Positions 25,186 to 35,050 of a DNA stretch of 63,953 bases are shown piece after piece (the stretch's first letter is position 1; each line of letters starts with the position of its first letter). The notes under the pieces are model-generated. The model did no database searches. It was not told where the DNA came from and saw only the letters and a list, made by a program, of their open reading frames with translations. Source of the DNA: Bradyrhizobium rifense (GTDB lineage Bacteria > Pseudomonadota > Alphaproteobacteria > Rhizobiales > Xanthobacteraceae); NCBI RefSeq assembly GCF_008123425.1, contig NZ_VSSS01000092.1, positions 1-63,953 on the forward strand. The letters run 5' to 3'. The position numbers were made by a program, and so were the translations under genes.

Positions 25186-26226
25186 TTACGTTCTGGCGGA
25201 GCCTTGCAGCCGATAGCGATCCAGCGCCACGGCGCCGATGATCACCAGACCCTTGATCACATATTGCCAGATGTCGGAGACGCCTGTCAGGATCAGGCCA
25301 TTCGAGAGCACGGCGATGATCAGCGCGCCGACCAGCGTCCCCCAGATCGAGCCGATGCCGCCGACAAAGGACGTGCCGCCGAGAATGACTGCGGTGATGG
25401 CGTCGAGCTCGTAGCTTTGCCCGAGCTGCAGACCGTTGGCCGCGTAGAGCCTCGCTGCCTGCATGGCGCCGCCCAACCCGGCCAACAATCCCGACACGCC
25501 ATAGACGAAGATCACGACGGCCCAGACCTTGATGCCGGCAAGCCGTGCCGCACTCTCATTGCCGCCCACCGCATAGATATGCACGCCGAGCACGGTCCGG
25601 CGCAGCACCAGCCAAGAGACCAGGATGACGAGCAGAGCAATCACCGAGAGCCATGGGATCGACGCCACGCCGGGCACGAGCGTCAGCGATCCGTTGCCGA
25701 TGAAGGCGTAGGGAATGGATGGATTGAACACCGTGGTGTCGGCGCCGAGCAGCCGCGCCAGACCGCGCACGGCAGTCAGCGAGCCCAGCGTGACGATGAA
25801 GGGTGGCAAGCGCAGCAGCGCGATCAGCGCGCCATTGACGATTCCGAAGCCGAGGCCGGTGAGAACCGCGGCCGGCAGCCACAGTGCGCTCAGCTCGGGC
25901 AGTTTGGACATCGTCAGGCCCGCCATCGCCGATGCCGCCAGGATCGAGCCGACCGAGAGATCGATGCCGCCGGTGAGAATGACGAAGGTCATGCCAGCGG
26001 CCAGCACGGTGTTGACGGCGGCCTGTTGCAGGACGATGCCGAGATTTTGGCCAGTGAAGAAACGGCCCTCCGACAAATAGTGAAAGCCGATGCAGAGCAG
26101 CAGCAGTACCGGCAGCATGCCGGCCGCGCGGATCAGGAGCCTGATGCGCTGGCGCTTGGTCTCCTGCGCGGCGGCCAAGCCGTTTGCCGTGGCGGCTTTC
26201 GCCTGCGTCGATCCGCTGTCAGGCAT
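25186..26226 (-). CDS. sugar ABC transporter permease (RbsC-like)
   Basis: The 346-residue inner-membrane permease has about nine to ten helices. Family markers are FVILTGGIDLSVGSILAASAMAG and GYGVSGLLAGLGG-like GVSGLLAGLGGAMQAARL, followed by LGGTSFVGGIGSIWGTLVGALII. Its first codons overlap the ATPase gene by eight bases. It carries an extended cytosolic N-terminus of about 45 residues. Confidence 0.92.
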   Translation of the reverse strand: MPDSGSTQAKAATANGLAAAQETKRQRIRLLIRAAGMLPVLLLLCIGFHYLSEGRFFTGQNLGIVLQQAAVNTVLAAGMTFVILTGGIDLSVGSILAASAMAGLTMSKLPELSALWLPAAVLTGLGFGIVNGALIALLRLPPFIVTLGSLTAVRGLARLLGADTTVFNPSIPYAFIGNGSLTLVPGVASIPWLSVIALLVILVSWLVLRRTVLGVHIYAVGGNESAARLAGIKVWAVVIFVYGVSGLLAGLGGAMQAARLYAANGLQLGQSYELDAITAVILGGTSFVGGIGSIWGTLVGALIIAVLSNGLILTGVSDIWQYVIKGLVIIGAVALDRYRLQGSART

Positions 26227-27742
26227 CGAGATGCTCCGTCCCCGTGGCGAGGCCCATAATGTCTTCCTGAGTCAAAGGCGCCGTCTCGGTTCGCCTGACC
26301 TCGCCCGCGATATGCCCCGACCGCATCACGAGGACGCGATCACAGATACCGATGATTTCAGGCAGATCGGACGAAATGACGAGGATCGCGGTGCCGGTCT
26401 TGGCGAGATTGTCGATGATGGAATAGATCTCCGACTTGGCGCCGACGTCAACGCCGCGCGTCGGCTCGTCGAGGATCAGCACTTTTGGCGCGATGGCGAG
26501 CAGCCGCGACAACAGCACCTTTTGCTGGTTGCCGCCGGACAAGCCACCCGCGGGGACACCAACATTAGCGGCACGGATGCTGAGCCCTGTGAAGGCCCTG
26601 TCGGCACGCTCGCGCGCCTTGTCGCGATCCAGGAAACAGCCGAGCTTGGCATCGCGTCCGAGCACGGCGAGATTGATGTTGTCCAGACACGACATGTCCA
26701 GGAACAGGCCAAGCGCCTTCCTGTCTTCCGTCAGATAGGCGATGCCGGCCTCGAGCGCTTCGCCGGGCGTGCGGATCTCGATTGGCTGGCCTTCGAGCTC
26801 GATACGGCCCGAAATTTTCGTCGCCGCGCCGATGATGAGATGCGCAAGCTCGGTGCGGCCAGCGCCGATCAGGCCGGCAAGCCCCACCACCTCGCCCGCA
26901 TGCACGGTAAGCGAGCAACCCTTGACGCGCAGCCCGTCGGCCATGTCGCTAGCGCTGAGCACGGGGTGCCCTTTCCCGGCCTCGGGATCATGATCTTTCT
27001 TGTAGAAGGAGGAGACGTCGCGCCCGACCATCATGCGAACGATGGCGTCGGCGCGGATGTCCTGCTTGTCGAGCGAGCCGACCAGGCGGCCGTCGCGCAG
27101 CACGGTGACGCGGTCACCGAGCGCATAGACCTCGTCCATGCGGTGCGAGATGTAAATGATGGCAAGCCCCTCGGCACGGAGCTGACGGATCAGCGCAAAC
27201 AGCCGCTCGCTTTCGCCGGCTGACAGCGCGGTGGTCGGCTCGTCCATGATCAGGATTTTCGAGCGCGCGTGCAGCGCACGCGCGATCTCGACGAGCTGGC
27301 GCTGGCCCATGGAGAGATGCGCAACCAATGTCGACGGCAGGAAGTCCGCCCCCAGCCGCTCCAGGATCGGGCCGACGCCCTCGCGCATGGTGCCGCGCGC
27401 CAGCAAACCTGAACGCGAGAGCTCGCGGCCGAGATAAATATTCTCCGCAACGCTCAAATTGGGGGCCAAAGACAGTTCCTGGTAGATGATCGAGATGCCC
27501 GCCGCACGGCCGCCAAGCGGGCCTTCGATGCGCGCCGGCTTGCCCTCGATGCGGATCTCGCCGCCGGGATCGGGCCGGTAGGCACCCGACAGGATTTTCA
27601 TCAGCGTCGATTTGCCGGCACCGTTCTCACCCATCAAGGCATGAATCTCGCCGGCATAGACGGTGAGATCAACCGCGCGCAGCGCCTTGATGGCGAAGAA
27701 GGATTTTGAAACTCCCCGCATCTCGAGGATCGGATCGTTCAT
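26219..27742 (-). CDS. sugar ABC transporter ATP-binding protein, double ATPase (RbsA/MglA-like)
   Basis: The 507-residue protein has two fused ATPase domains. The first has Walker A GENGAGKSTLMKIL and signature LSMGQRQLVEIARAL. The second has the degenerate Walker A GLIGAGRTELAHLI, the signature LSGGNQQKVLLSRLL and Walker B ILDEPTRGVDVG. This pattern is standard for CUT2 importers. GGGAGG precedes ATG 27742. It is coupled to the permease gene by an eight-base overlap. Confidence 0.94.
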   Translation of the reverse strand: MNDPILEMRGVSKSFFAIKALRAVDLTVYAGEIHALMGENGAGKSTLMKILSGAYRPDPGGEIRIEGKPARIEGPLGGRAAGISIIYQELSLAPNLSVAENIYLGRELSRSGLLARGTMREGVGPILERLGADFLPSTLVAHLSMGQRQLVEIARALHARSKILIMDEPTTALSAGESERLFALIRQLRAEGLAIIYISHRMDEVYALGDRVTVLRDGRLVGSLDKQDIRADAIVRMMVGRDVSSFYKKDHDPEAGKGHPVLSASDMADGLRVKGCSLTVHAGEVVGLAGLIGAGRTELAHLIIGAATKISGRIELEGQPIEIRTPGEALEAGIAYLTEDRKALGLFLDMSCLDNINLAVLGRDAKLGCFLDRDKARERADRAFTGLSIRAANVGVPAGGLSGGNQQKVLLSRLLAIAPKVLILDEPTRGVDVGAKSEIYSIIDNLAKTGTAILVISSDLPEIIGICDRVLVMRSGHIAGEVRRTETAPLTQEDIMGLATGTEHLDA

Positions 27743-27868
27743 CGTGCCTCCCGGCGCACAATGCGTTTTCTGTCCGCATCTCGTTTTGTAAGCGCGGTTC
27801 ACCCATTAAACAAAAGGCCGTCGCACAGGGCAACAGCGAACAGGCAGAAATGCGGACGTGACGCGAAG

Positions 27869-29314
27869 TTAGTGGCGCGGCCGATACAGTTGGCGCCAGG
27901 CGGGAAGCCGCCCTGCATAGGATTCGACCAGCGCGCGATCGGGTTCGAAAGTCTCGACGCGTTGGGGCGGTGTGCAGACGGCGGGGATTGCCTCGCCGGT
28001 GACAGCAAGCCGCCCCAATCTCGCCGCACCGAACGCCGCGCCGGTTTCACCGTCGGCAAAGCGATGGATCGGAACATTGAGAACATTGGCCAGCACCGAC
28101 AGCCAGAACCGGGACCGCGATCCGCCGCCGATGACATCGGCTTCCGTCACCGCAATGCCGGCGTCGCCAAGCGCGTCCCGGCAATCGGCGAGCGCGAAGG
28201 CGACGCCCTCGAGCACGGCCTGCACGATCGCCATGCGGTCGGTGCCATGGCTCAAGCCGTCGAGCATGCCGCGCACGACGGGGTCGTCATGCGGTGTCCG
28301 CTCGCCGGCGAGATAAGGCAGGAAGCTCACAGGAGACGGCGCCTGCGGGCGCGCGCCCAGTGACGCCAGCAGCTCGGTTTCAGTGACGCCGAACAACCGC
28401 GCGGCCCAGGCCAGACACGAGGCCGCCGAGAGGATCGCGCCGGCCTGGATCCACATTCCAGGGATGGCATGGCAGAACGTGTGGACCACGCGGTCCGGAT
28501 TGGCGGCGATGTGGCTGGTCGGCGCCAGCAAGGCGCCTGAGGTTCCCAGCGAGATGAACGCGGTTCCGGGCCTGATTGCGCCGATGCCGATGGCTCCAGC
28601 CGGATTGTCGCCAGCGCCGCCCGCGATCATCGGCCGCCGAACCATGCCCCAGCGCTGCGCCAGTTCGCTCCGCAATGCGGCTGCGGGCGCGCACCCCTCC
28701 ACCAGGCGCGGCATGTGCGCGCGCGACAGGCCGGTCGCAGCCAGCGCCGCATCCGACCAGTCCCGGCCCGCCGCGTCGAGCCATAGTGATCCCGACGCGT
28801 CCGAGACATCCTCGATCGCCTCGCCTGACAGCACCAGCCGCAGATAGGCCTTCGGCATCAGGACGCGTGTCGTCGCCGCAAAAATCTCGGGCTCGTGCGC
28901 GGCGATCCAGAGCAGTTTTGGCGCGGTGAAGCCGGGCATCGCCTTGTTGCCCGTCGTCGCACGCAAGGCGGGCCAGCGTTGTTCTAGAACACGGCACTCC
29001 GCGGCGGACCGTCCGTCGTTCCACAGGATGCAAGGCCGCAACGGCGTGTCGCTCGCATCGAGCAGCGTGGCGCCATGCATCTGGCCGGACAGCCCGATGC
29101 CTTCAACCGCTGCCAGCTGTTTTCCGTGCGATGCCTTCAAGGCGTCCAGAGTGGCAAAGGTCGCCTCGAGCCACTGCGCGGGATCCTGCTCGAAATAGCC
29201 CGGCTGCGGCGATGCAATCGTCAAGGCCCGGCTCTCGCTCGCAATCACGCGCTGCGCGCCATCAACGAGAACGGTCTTGACCGCCGAGGTGCCGAGATCG
29301 ATGCCGAGATACAT
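27869..29314 (-). CDS. xylB: xylulokinase
   Basis: The 481-residue FGGY-family kinase opens YLGIDLGTSAVKTVLVD and carries GLSGQMHGATLLD (the xylulokinase MHG motif), ILWNDGRSAAEC, GAGDNPAGAIG and the C-terminal VIGGGSRSRFWLSVLANVL. It phosphorylates D-xylulose, or a related ketopentose/polyol product, at O5. Without xylA or a polyol dehydrogenase nearby, the sugar imported by the adjacent CUT2 system is uncertain (xylose, xylitol or arabitol are candidates). Confidence 0.9.
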   Translation of the reverse strand: MYLGIDLGTSAVKTVLVDGAQRVIASESRALTIASPQPGYFEQDPAQWLEATFATLDALKASHGKQLAAVEGIGLSGQMHGATLLDASDTPLRPCILWNDGRSAAECRVLEQRWPALRATTGNKAMPGFTAPKLLWIAAHEPEIFAATTRVLMPKAYLRLVLSGEAIEDVSDASGSLWLDAAGRDWSDAALAATGLSRAHMPRLVEGCAPAAALRSELAQRWGMVRRPMIAGGAGDNPAGAIGIGAIRPGTAFISLGTSGALLAPTSHIAANPDRVVHTFCHAIPGMWIQAGAILSAASCLAWAARLFGVTETELLASLGARPQAPSPVSFLPYLAGERTPHDDPVVRGMLDGLSHGTDRMAIVQAVLEGVAFALADCRDALGDAGIAVTEADVIGGGSRSRFWLSVLANVLNVPIHRFADGETGAAFGAARLGRLAVTGEAIPAVCTPPQRVETFEPDRALVESYAGRLPAWRQLYRPRH

Positions 29315-29458
29315 AGCTGCTTACAATTGCTGACGTCGGTCTGGTGACGACGCCGCGACGTCGGATAGTCCAATCAATCCAAGAAGCCTGATCGGGTCAA
29401 GGGAGGCTGCATGCCTAATCCCGCAAGAGACTGCGTTCGCTTACCATGACGCGCCGCC

Positions 29459-30190
29459 CTAGATCACAAGGCAGAGTCCCGAAAACAGCAATAAGCCCAG
29501 GATGATCCGTTTGAAGGCGGCTTCGTTGATCCGTCCGAACAGGACGATCCCGACAGCCGTTCCGGCAGCCAAGGCGGGCAAGGAAATGCCGAAGTCGATC
29601 AGGACCTTCAACGACAGGCTGTGGTGCGAAAGCATGAGAGCGAGGGCGAAAAGCTGCATGACCCCGATATAGGGCTGAACCAGGCCGCGCTGCTGGGTTT
29701 TCGGGAGACCATGGAAATCGCACCAGATCGCAGGAAGCGCGCCAGGCATCGCGGTCAAGCCGCCGACCAGTCCGCCACCAAACCCCACCAGCGCGTTGCT
29801 GCCTCGGCTGTCCATCTGACGCAAATAGGCAGCCGTTGGCCGCAACAAGGCATAGGCCGCGTAGAGCGATACGAGAATTCCAAACCCCAGTCTGAAGATC
29901 CCGGTATCAACATTCTGGAGCAGATAAATCGCGATCGGAATGCCCAATAGTCCGCCAGCGATGAAAACGAGGCTGGTCTTCCATTGCATGCTTTTGCGTA
30001 GCGCAAACAGATTGGCCGCTTGTACGGTGATGCTGCAAGCCATCATCAACGGCACAGCTTCCATGGGCGGAAAAACGTGTAGCAGGATGGCGCCGGCGAC
30101 CGCCGAGAAAGCAAATCCGGAAAGGCCCGACACGAACGCGCCGGCAAAAACCGCCGCACTCAGCACCAGATAGACCGCAATGTCTGACAT
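29459..30190 (-). CDS. TauE/SafE family membrane permease
   Basis: The 243-residue protein has seven to eight helices and the duplicated TauE/SafE pattern: GAFVSGLSGFAFSAVAGAILL in the first half and LVGFGGGLVGGLTAMPGALPAIW in the second. Family members export sulfite, sulfoacetate or other organosulfur or C2 anions. AGGAAG precedes ATG 30190; the frame is open to 30403, but that part is out-of-frame read-through of the small protein gene upstream. Confidence 0.88.
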   Translation of the reverse strand: MSDIAVYLVLSAAVFAGAFVSGLSGFAFSAVAGAILLHVFPPMEAVPLMMACSITVQAANLFALRKSMQWKTSLVFIAGGLLGIPIAIYLLQNVDTGIFRLGFGILVSLYAAYALLRPTAAYLRQMDSRGSNALVGFGGGLVGGLTAMPGALPAIWCDFHGLPKTQQRGLVQPYIGVMQLFALALMLSHHSLSLKVLIDFGISLPALAAGTAVGIVLFGRINEAAFKRIILGLLLFSGLCLVI

Positions 30191-30282
30191 GGTATCGCTT
30201 CCTGGAAAATGGTGATCGTCGGCAATAGCCGGACAGCGCGAGGCCATCCGAACGCACGCAAGTGACAACAGAGCCAATCCAT

Positions 30283-30456
30283 CTAGTCGCCGTCGGCCGC
30301 CATCGTTGCTGTTTCGATGGGCCGGATACTCGGGGCGTGATGCAGCATGTATGCTCCGACGACATGCAAAATGCCGAAGCCAGCCAGGACAGCGAATGTC
30401 CACGCCCTGAGAGCCGGCGATGGTCGCCGGGCGCGGGAGCTATCGAAAATTGCCAT
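30283..30456 (-). CDS. small single-span membrane protein, 57 residues
   Basis: This small gene has an SD AAGGTGA six bases before the ATG at 30456. The protein starts MAIFDSSRARRPSPALRAW, has one hydrophobic span at about residues 18-38 (TFAVLAGFGILHVVGAYML), then a short periplasmic-type tail HHAPSIRPIETATMAADGD. Positive residues before the span predict the N-terminus inside. It lies 43 bp after the autotransporter stop and 92 bp before the TauE start, all on one strand. Function unknown. Confidence 0.65.
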   Translation of the reverse strand: MAIFDSSRARRPSPALRAWTFAVLAGFGILHVVGAYMLHHAPSIRPIETATMAADGD

Positions 30457-30499
30457 GTTCAAATCACCTTCTTGTCGGTTTGGCCCGGCAGGGCGCCGC

Positions 30500-33400
30500 T
30501 CACCACTGGTATCGCGCGACGCCTTTGCCGGCGTAGGAGCGGGTTACATTGGAGAATTCACCCTCGAAGGTCGCCGCGGTGGACCAGCCATTGAGCCATT
30601 TCATCTCGGCCGCGCCGGTGACAAGCGCGGAGTTGGACGCCTGCGCGGCGCCGTTGACGACGAAGCTCGCGCCGGGCAGCGTCTGGAAGGTCGCGCCGAG
30701 GCTGCGGTCCGGATTGAAATCATGCGCCCAGGCGGCGCGGCCGCGCAGGGTCAGCACGCCGTCGTGCAGGGCGAAGGATTTGTCGGTGCGCAGGCCGAGT
30801 TCGCCGCGGGTATCGGTGACGCTCTTCGAAGTGTAGGCCAGCGCAAAGATGTTGCTGCCGGCGATGGCCACTTCGGCGTAAGCGGGCAGATCGAAGGTCG
30901 TGAACTGACCAGCGGCATAAGGCGTGAGGCCAAATCCCTGGCTGACGAAACGATAGCCACCCTCAAGCCGGCCCGACCAGGCATTGGCCTTGAACTCGGC
31001 GCGCAGGCGGTCGGTGCCGGCGACCGTGACTGTGCGATCGGTGGCGATGTCCTGCCAGCCATAAGCCAGCGCGGCGGTGAGATACGCCGCGCCTGCGTTA
31101 TGACGCATGAACGCGCCGGCCTGGAATAGGTCCGAGCGACCGCCGCCGAGGTTATTTGCCACCGAGAAATTGGTGCCGCCGCCAGCGAGCGCAAAACCGG
31201 CGAGCGTATCCGGCGAGACGCGATAATCGGCGCCGACCGCCGTGCCATAGATGCTGCTTGTGATGCTGTTCGAGCCGAGAGCCGCGTTGCCGTCGGTGGT
31301 CTGCGATCCGCCAAAGCCCGCCGCCCACACGCTCCAGCGCTGCTGGAAACTCGGCACGATCGGCGGCGCCTTGGTGGTGATCGCAACCAGCGCGTCGACC
31401 GGACGGCGCTTTTGCGTGTAGGCCAACGCTTCCTCGTCGGCGTAACCGGCAGCCGTGCCAACAGCCGGGAGACCATCGCCGCGTCCTGCGACGAACGGAT
31501 CGGTCATCACGCCCATGAACTGGTTCATCGCATTGAAGGTGGCTTGCTGCGAGCCGGAGCCGACCTCGCCGGAAAGCTGCGTCAGTCCTGCCGGCGTCAG
31601 CGCGCCAAACACGATCGGGATGCCGCCGGTCGAGTTAAAGAAGTTGACGAGGGCATTGCCGACGTTCTGCTGGTTGGCGTTGAGACCCGTGCCCGGCGGT
31701 GGAACGAAGCTGAGCGCGAGATCGAGATACGCATCGTCGGTGCCGTAGCTGAGACTTGCCGTGAAGCCCGACGGCAGATCGGTATTGACCAGCGCCGAAA
31801 ACTTGCCGTGCACCCCGCTGCCCGCATGGACGATGGTGTACTGCTTCGCGACATAGGTGCCGGGCGCAAAGCTCGCATTCACCGTCGCGCCGCCAAGCGT
31901 CGCCACACCCGTGACGTTGGTGCGGTCGGCGCTGACAGGCGAAACTTCCACCATGTAGCTCGCAGCCGCGGTAAAGGTCAGGCTGCCTTGCACGGTCAGC
32001 AAGCCGATCGAATTGCCAGGCGCCAACGCCCCGCCATTGATGGTGGTGTTGCCGACGGTGCCGTTGCCGCCGAGCGTTCCGCCGGCATTCACGGTCACGT
32101 CGCTGGTAATCGAACCGTTGACCGACAACACGCCGCCATTCACGGTGGTGGCGCCGGTATAGGCATTGGGGCCGGTCACCGTGGTGTGGCCGCCAGTCGT
32201 CGTCAGGCTCATGCTGCCGCCGAGGCCGTCCAGCGTGCCGCCGGTCGAGGTCACCGCGCCGTTCAACAAGCCACTCTTCAGCGTCCCGCCTGCCAGCGCC
32301 ACCGCATTGATGGTCTGCGACGTGCCGCCGAGATTGACGGTGCCGCCGGTGTTGATCGTCATCGCGCTGGCGGCGCTGTACGAATTGTCGACGATGCTGA
32401 ACAGGATGGCACCGTTATTGACCGTGGTGGCGCCGGTATAGGTGTTGCCGAACAAGAACGCCGTGAGGCCGCCATTCGCGGTCAGGCTCATGCCGCCGCC
32501 GATGCTGGCGAGCGTGCCGCTGGTCGAGGTCACCGCGCCGGTCAGCGCACCGTTGGTCAACAGGCCGCCCGCCAGCGCCACATTGTTGATGGTCTGCGCA
32601 AAGCCGCCGAGATCGACCGTGCCGCCGCTGTTGATCGTTGTCGCGCTGACGGCGCTGAACCCGTTGGCGAAACCGCCCAGCAGGGTTGCGCCGTTGTTGA
32701 CGGTGGTCGCACCGGTATAGCCGCTGCTGAAGCCGCCCACGGTGGTGGTGCCGCCGGTCGCGGTCAGGGTCATGCTGCCGAACATGTCGATCAGCGTGCC
32801 GCCGGTCGAGGTGACCGCACCGGTCAGTGTGCCCGACGCTAGCGATCCGCCTGCCAGTGCTACCGCGTTGATGGTCTGCTGGGAGCCGCTGAGAAGGAAG
32901 GTGCCGCCGCTGTTGATCGTCACCGCGCTGGCCGCGCTGAACGCATTGTCGATGGGAGTGAACAGGAGGGCACCGTTGTTGACGGTGGTCGCGCCGCTAT
33001 AGGTATTGGGGCCAGTCACCGTGGTGGTGCCGCCATTCGCGACCAGGCTCATGCTGCCGCCAAGACCGCCGATCCCGCCGCCGGTCGAGGTGACTGTGCC
33101 AGTCAGGGAACCGTTCTTCAGCGCGCCGCCCGCCAGCGCCACGTTGTTGATGGTCTGCGCATAGCCACCGAGGTCGACGGTGCCGCCATTGATCGTCATC
33201 GCGCTGGTGGCGCTGAACGCGTTCGCCGCGCCACCTGCAAGCGTGCCGGCAAGGATGCTGGTGCCACCGGAGTAAGTGTTGACGCCGGAAAGCGTCAATT
33301 TCCCGGTGCCGGTCTTTTGCAGGGTCAATCCGCCGGTACCGTCCGCAAGCGTACCGGCAAAGGTTGAATTCCCGGAGTTGAAGACGTTGAGAGTAGCCGA

Positions 33401-35050
33401 TGTCGTATTGCTGAGAATGGTGCCTGCGCTCGTACCGGTGAGATTAGTGGACGTCTCTGAACGGCCATTCAGATCTAGCGTCGCGGTTGTCGCGCCGGAG
33501 CCAACGGTTAATCCTCCGGATGCATTGCTGATATAGAAGGGGTTGCCGACGACCACCGTTCCGCCGTCTATGGCAATAGCGGTACCGGAGCTGATAGTGC
33601 CTACAGCACCAGCACCAAGAAAGACCGTGCCGGTATCCGTCGTCGAACCAAAATGCACGGTTGTCCCGGCGCCGCCATCAAGGTGAATTGGACTATTCGC
33701 AATCGTCAACGTATTGCCCGCGCTGGCTCCGATCGTTGCCGAAACCCCTGCACTGACGGTAATGCCATTGGCAAGCGATCCCGAGACGGTCGACTCCAGT
33801 GCGGTGTTGTTGCCGGTGAAGGTCAGAGTGCCTGTCCCGAGCGCCGCAATGTTGCCGATGGAAATTGAACCAGCAGCAATGTTGGTGCCACCGCTGTAAA
33901 TGTTGGCTCCGGTCAGTGCCAAGGTCCCAGCTGCGCTCTTGGTAACGCTGCCGCTGCCCGTGATGACGTTTGAAACCGCCACGTTCGTAGCTTGATTGAA
34001 GTTCAGCGAGCCGGTGACGGCGATGTTGCCGGTCATGCCGGAGGTCGCACCACTGAAGCTGATTGTGTTGGTGCCACCGGTGAAGGTGATGGCATTGGCC
34101 CGCGTCACGCCGTCGCCGGCAAGTCCACCCAAGATGACTCCGGCGTTGGTGATCGTCAGGTCGGAGCCGACGACGGCCGCGCCGCCGGCGCCATTGGTCG
34201 AACCCGCGCCGCCATTGCCGCCGGTGATCGTGCCGCCGTTATTGTTGATCGTGGTGTTGGCTGCCGAAACGCCAACCCCGCCGGCACCCCCGGCACCGGT
34301 TCCTGCCCCGCCGATGCCGCCCGCGCCACCGGTCCCGCCGCCGGCTATGGCGCCGGTGTCGAGCGTCAGGGTGCTGGCTGCGCCGAACGACGGAAAAACA
34401 AAACCAGCACCGCCAGAGCCGCCCGCGCCGCCAAGCCCGGCCGCACTCGCGCCGCCCGCGCCGCCAAAGCCGCCGAACCGCTGACTGACCGGGTTGATCA
34501 CAAACGTTATCGCACCGTTTGCAAGGATATTGACGCCGCCGGCACCGCCGCCGCCGCCCGCACCAGTTCCGTTTCCGGCACCGCCCGCCCCGCCCGCGCT
34601 CGCGTCGAAAGTGCCGCCATTGATAACCCCGGAGATGACAAGCGAGACTGCGCCGCCACCGCCGCCACCGCCACCATCGCCGGCTGCCGCTCCCGCGGCA
34701 CCAGTGCCGCCCGCCGTCGTATTGGTGCCCGCCGTACCGCCGGCCGCGCCATTGCCGCCGGCTCCGCCAACGCCGCCCGCGGTGCCGGAGCCGTCAGATC
34801 CCGGGCCGATGCCGGCGCCGCCACCGCCGCCGCCCTGTCCCGCCGTCGCTCCCGGCGCGCCGTTGCCACCCGCGATCGTCGTGCTGTCTGCGCCGCCCGA
34901 TCCGGCATTGCCGCCGCCGTCGCCGCCCGCGGCGAAGGCGGGGGCGAAGCCAACAACAAGGGAGGCGGAGACGATTGCGCCGACAAGCGCAGTGCTTCCG
35001 AGCAAACCGCGCCGGCGCGCTTTCGGGTCGGAAGTGGTTCTTGTCGGCAA
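30500..35050 (-). CDS. giant autotransporter (type Va) with glycine-rich and PATR-repeat passenger
   Basis: The product is about 1516 residues from a TTG at 35050 (GGAAAG upstream). A signal peptide (about 1-40: basic TSDPKARRRG, then a hydrophobic run ending APAFAA) precedes a glycine/alanine-rich region (about 40-300, nt 34130-34930). A beta-helical passenger follows with passenger-associated repeats (NTYSGGT, YTGATTVNNGA). The last 280 residues (from about nt 31340) form the outer-membrane beta barrel, ending ARYQW with an aromatic terminus. The ATG at 35473 lies inside the kinase gene and is not used. It follows the hybrid kinase by 254 bp, room for its own promoter. Likely an adhesin-type surface protein. 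Confidence 0.88.
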   Translation of the reverse strand: MPTRTTSDPKARRRGLLGSTALVGAIVSASLVVGFAPAFAAGGDGGGNAGSGGADSTTIAGGNGAPGATAGQGGGGGGAGIGPGSDGSGTAGGVGGAGGNGAAGGTAGTNTTAGGTGAAGAAAGDGGGGGGGGAVSLVISGVINGGTFDASAGGAGGAGNGTGAGGGGGAGGVNILANGAITFVINPVSQRFGGFGGAGGASAAGLGGAGGSGGAGFVFPSFGAASTLTLDTGAIAGGGTGGAGGIGGAGTGAGGAGGVGVSAANTTINNNGGTITGGNGGAGSTNGAGGAAVVGSDLTITNAGVILGGLAGDGVTRANAITFTGGTNTISFSGATSGMTGNIAVTGSLNFNQATNVAVSNVITGSGSVTKSAAGTLALTGANIYSGGTNIAAGSISIGNIAALGTGTLTFTGNNTALESTVSGSLANGITVSAGVSATIGASAGNTLTIANSPIHLDGGAGTTVHFGSTTDTGTVFLGAGAVGTISSGTAIAIDGGTVVVGNPFYISNASGGLTVGSGATTATLDLNGRSETSTNLTGTSAGTILSNTTSATLNVFNSGNSTFAGTLADGTGGLTLQKTGTGKLTLSGVNTYSGGTSILAGTLAGGAANAFSATSAMTINGGTVDLGGYAQTINNVALAGGALKNGSLTGTVTSTGGGIGGLGGSMSLVANGGTTTVTGPNTYSGATTVNNGALLFTPIDNAFSAASAVTINSGGTFLLSGSQQTINAVALAGGSLASGTLTGAVTSTGGTLIDMFGSMTLTATGGTTTVGGFSSGYTGATTVNNGATLLGGFANGFSAVSATTINSGGTVDLGGFAQTINNVALAGGLLTNGALTGAVTSTSGTLASIGGGMSLTANGGLTAFLFGNTYTGATTVNNGAILFSIVDNSYSAASAMTINTGGTVNLGGTSQTINAVALAGGTLKSGLLNGAVTSTGGTLDGLGGSMSLTTTGGHTTVTGPNAYTGATTVNGGVLSVNGSITSDVTVNAGGTLGGNGTVGNTTINGGALAPGNSIGLLTVQGSLTFTAAASYMVEVSPVSADRTNVTGVATLGGATVNASFAPGTYVAKQYTIVHAGSGVHGKFSALVNTDLPSGFTASLSYGTDDAYLDLALSFVPPPGTGLNANQQNVGNALVNFFNSTGGIPIVFGALTPAGLTQLSGEVGSGSQQATFNAMNQFMGVMTDPFVAGRGDGLPAVGTAAGYADEEALAYTQKRRPVDALVAITTKAPPIVPSFQQRWSVWAAGFGGSQTTDGNAALGSNSITSSIYGTAVGADYRVSPDTLAGFALAGGGTNFSVANNLGGGRSDLFQAGAFMRHNAGAAYLTAALAYGWQDIATDRTVTVAGTDRLRAEFKANAWSGRLEGGYRFVSQGFGLTPYAAGQFTTFDLPAYAEVAIAGSNIFALAYTSKSVTDTRGELGLRTDKSFALHDGVLTLRGRAAWAHDFNPDRSLGATFQTLPGASFVVNGAAQASNSALVTGAAEMKWLNGWSTAATFEGEFSNVTRSYAGKGVARYQW
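32151..33270 (-). repeat. four tandem units of about 279 bp in the autotransporter passenger
   Basis: The landmark GCGCCGGTAT (encoding part of YTGATT) recurs at 32151, 32430, 32709 and 32991, that is every 279-282 bp, with a last more diverged unit near 33261. Each unit encodes about 93 residues containing TVNNGA, INSGGTV, QTIN.VALAGG and LTGAVTSTGGTL. Units differ by many substitutions, so the expansion is not recent. Confidence 0.85.

Noticed and set aside
31412..32842. 476-residue plus-strand frame opposite the autotransporter barrel and repeats
   Set aside because: Repeats and low complexity follow from the antisense PATR units; no start signal or fold.
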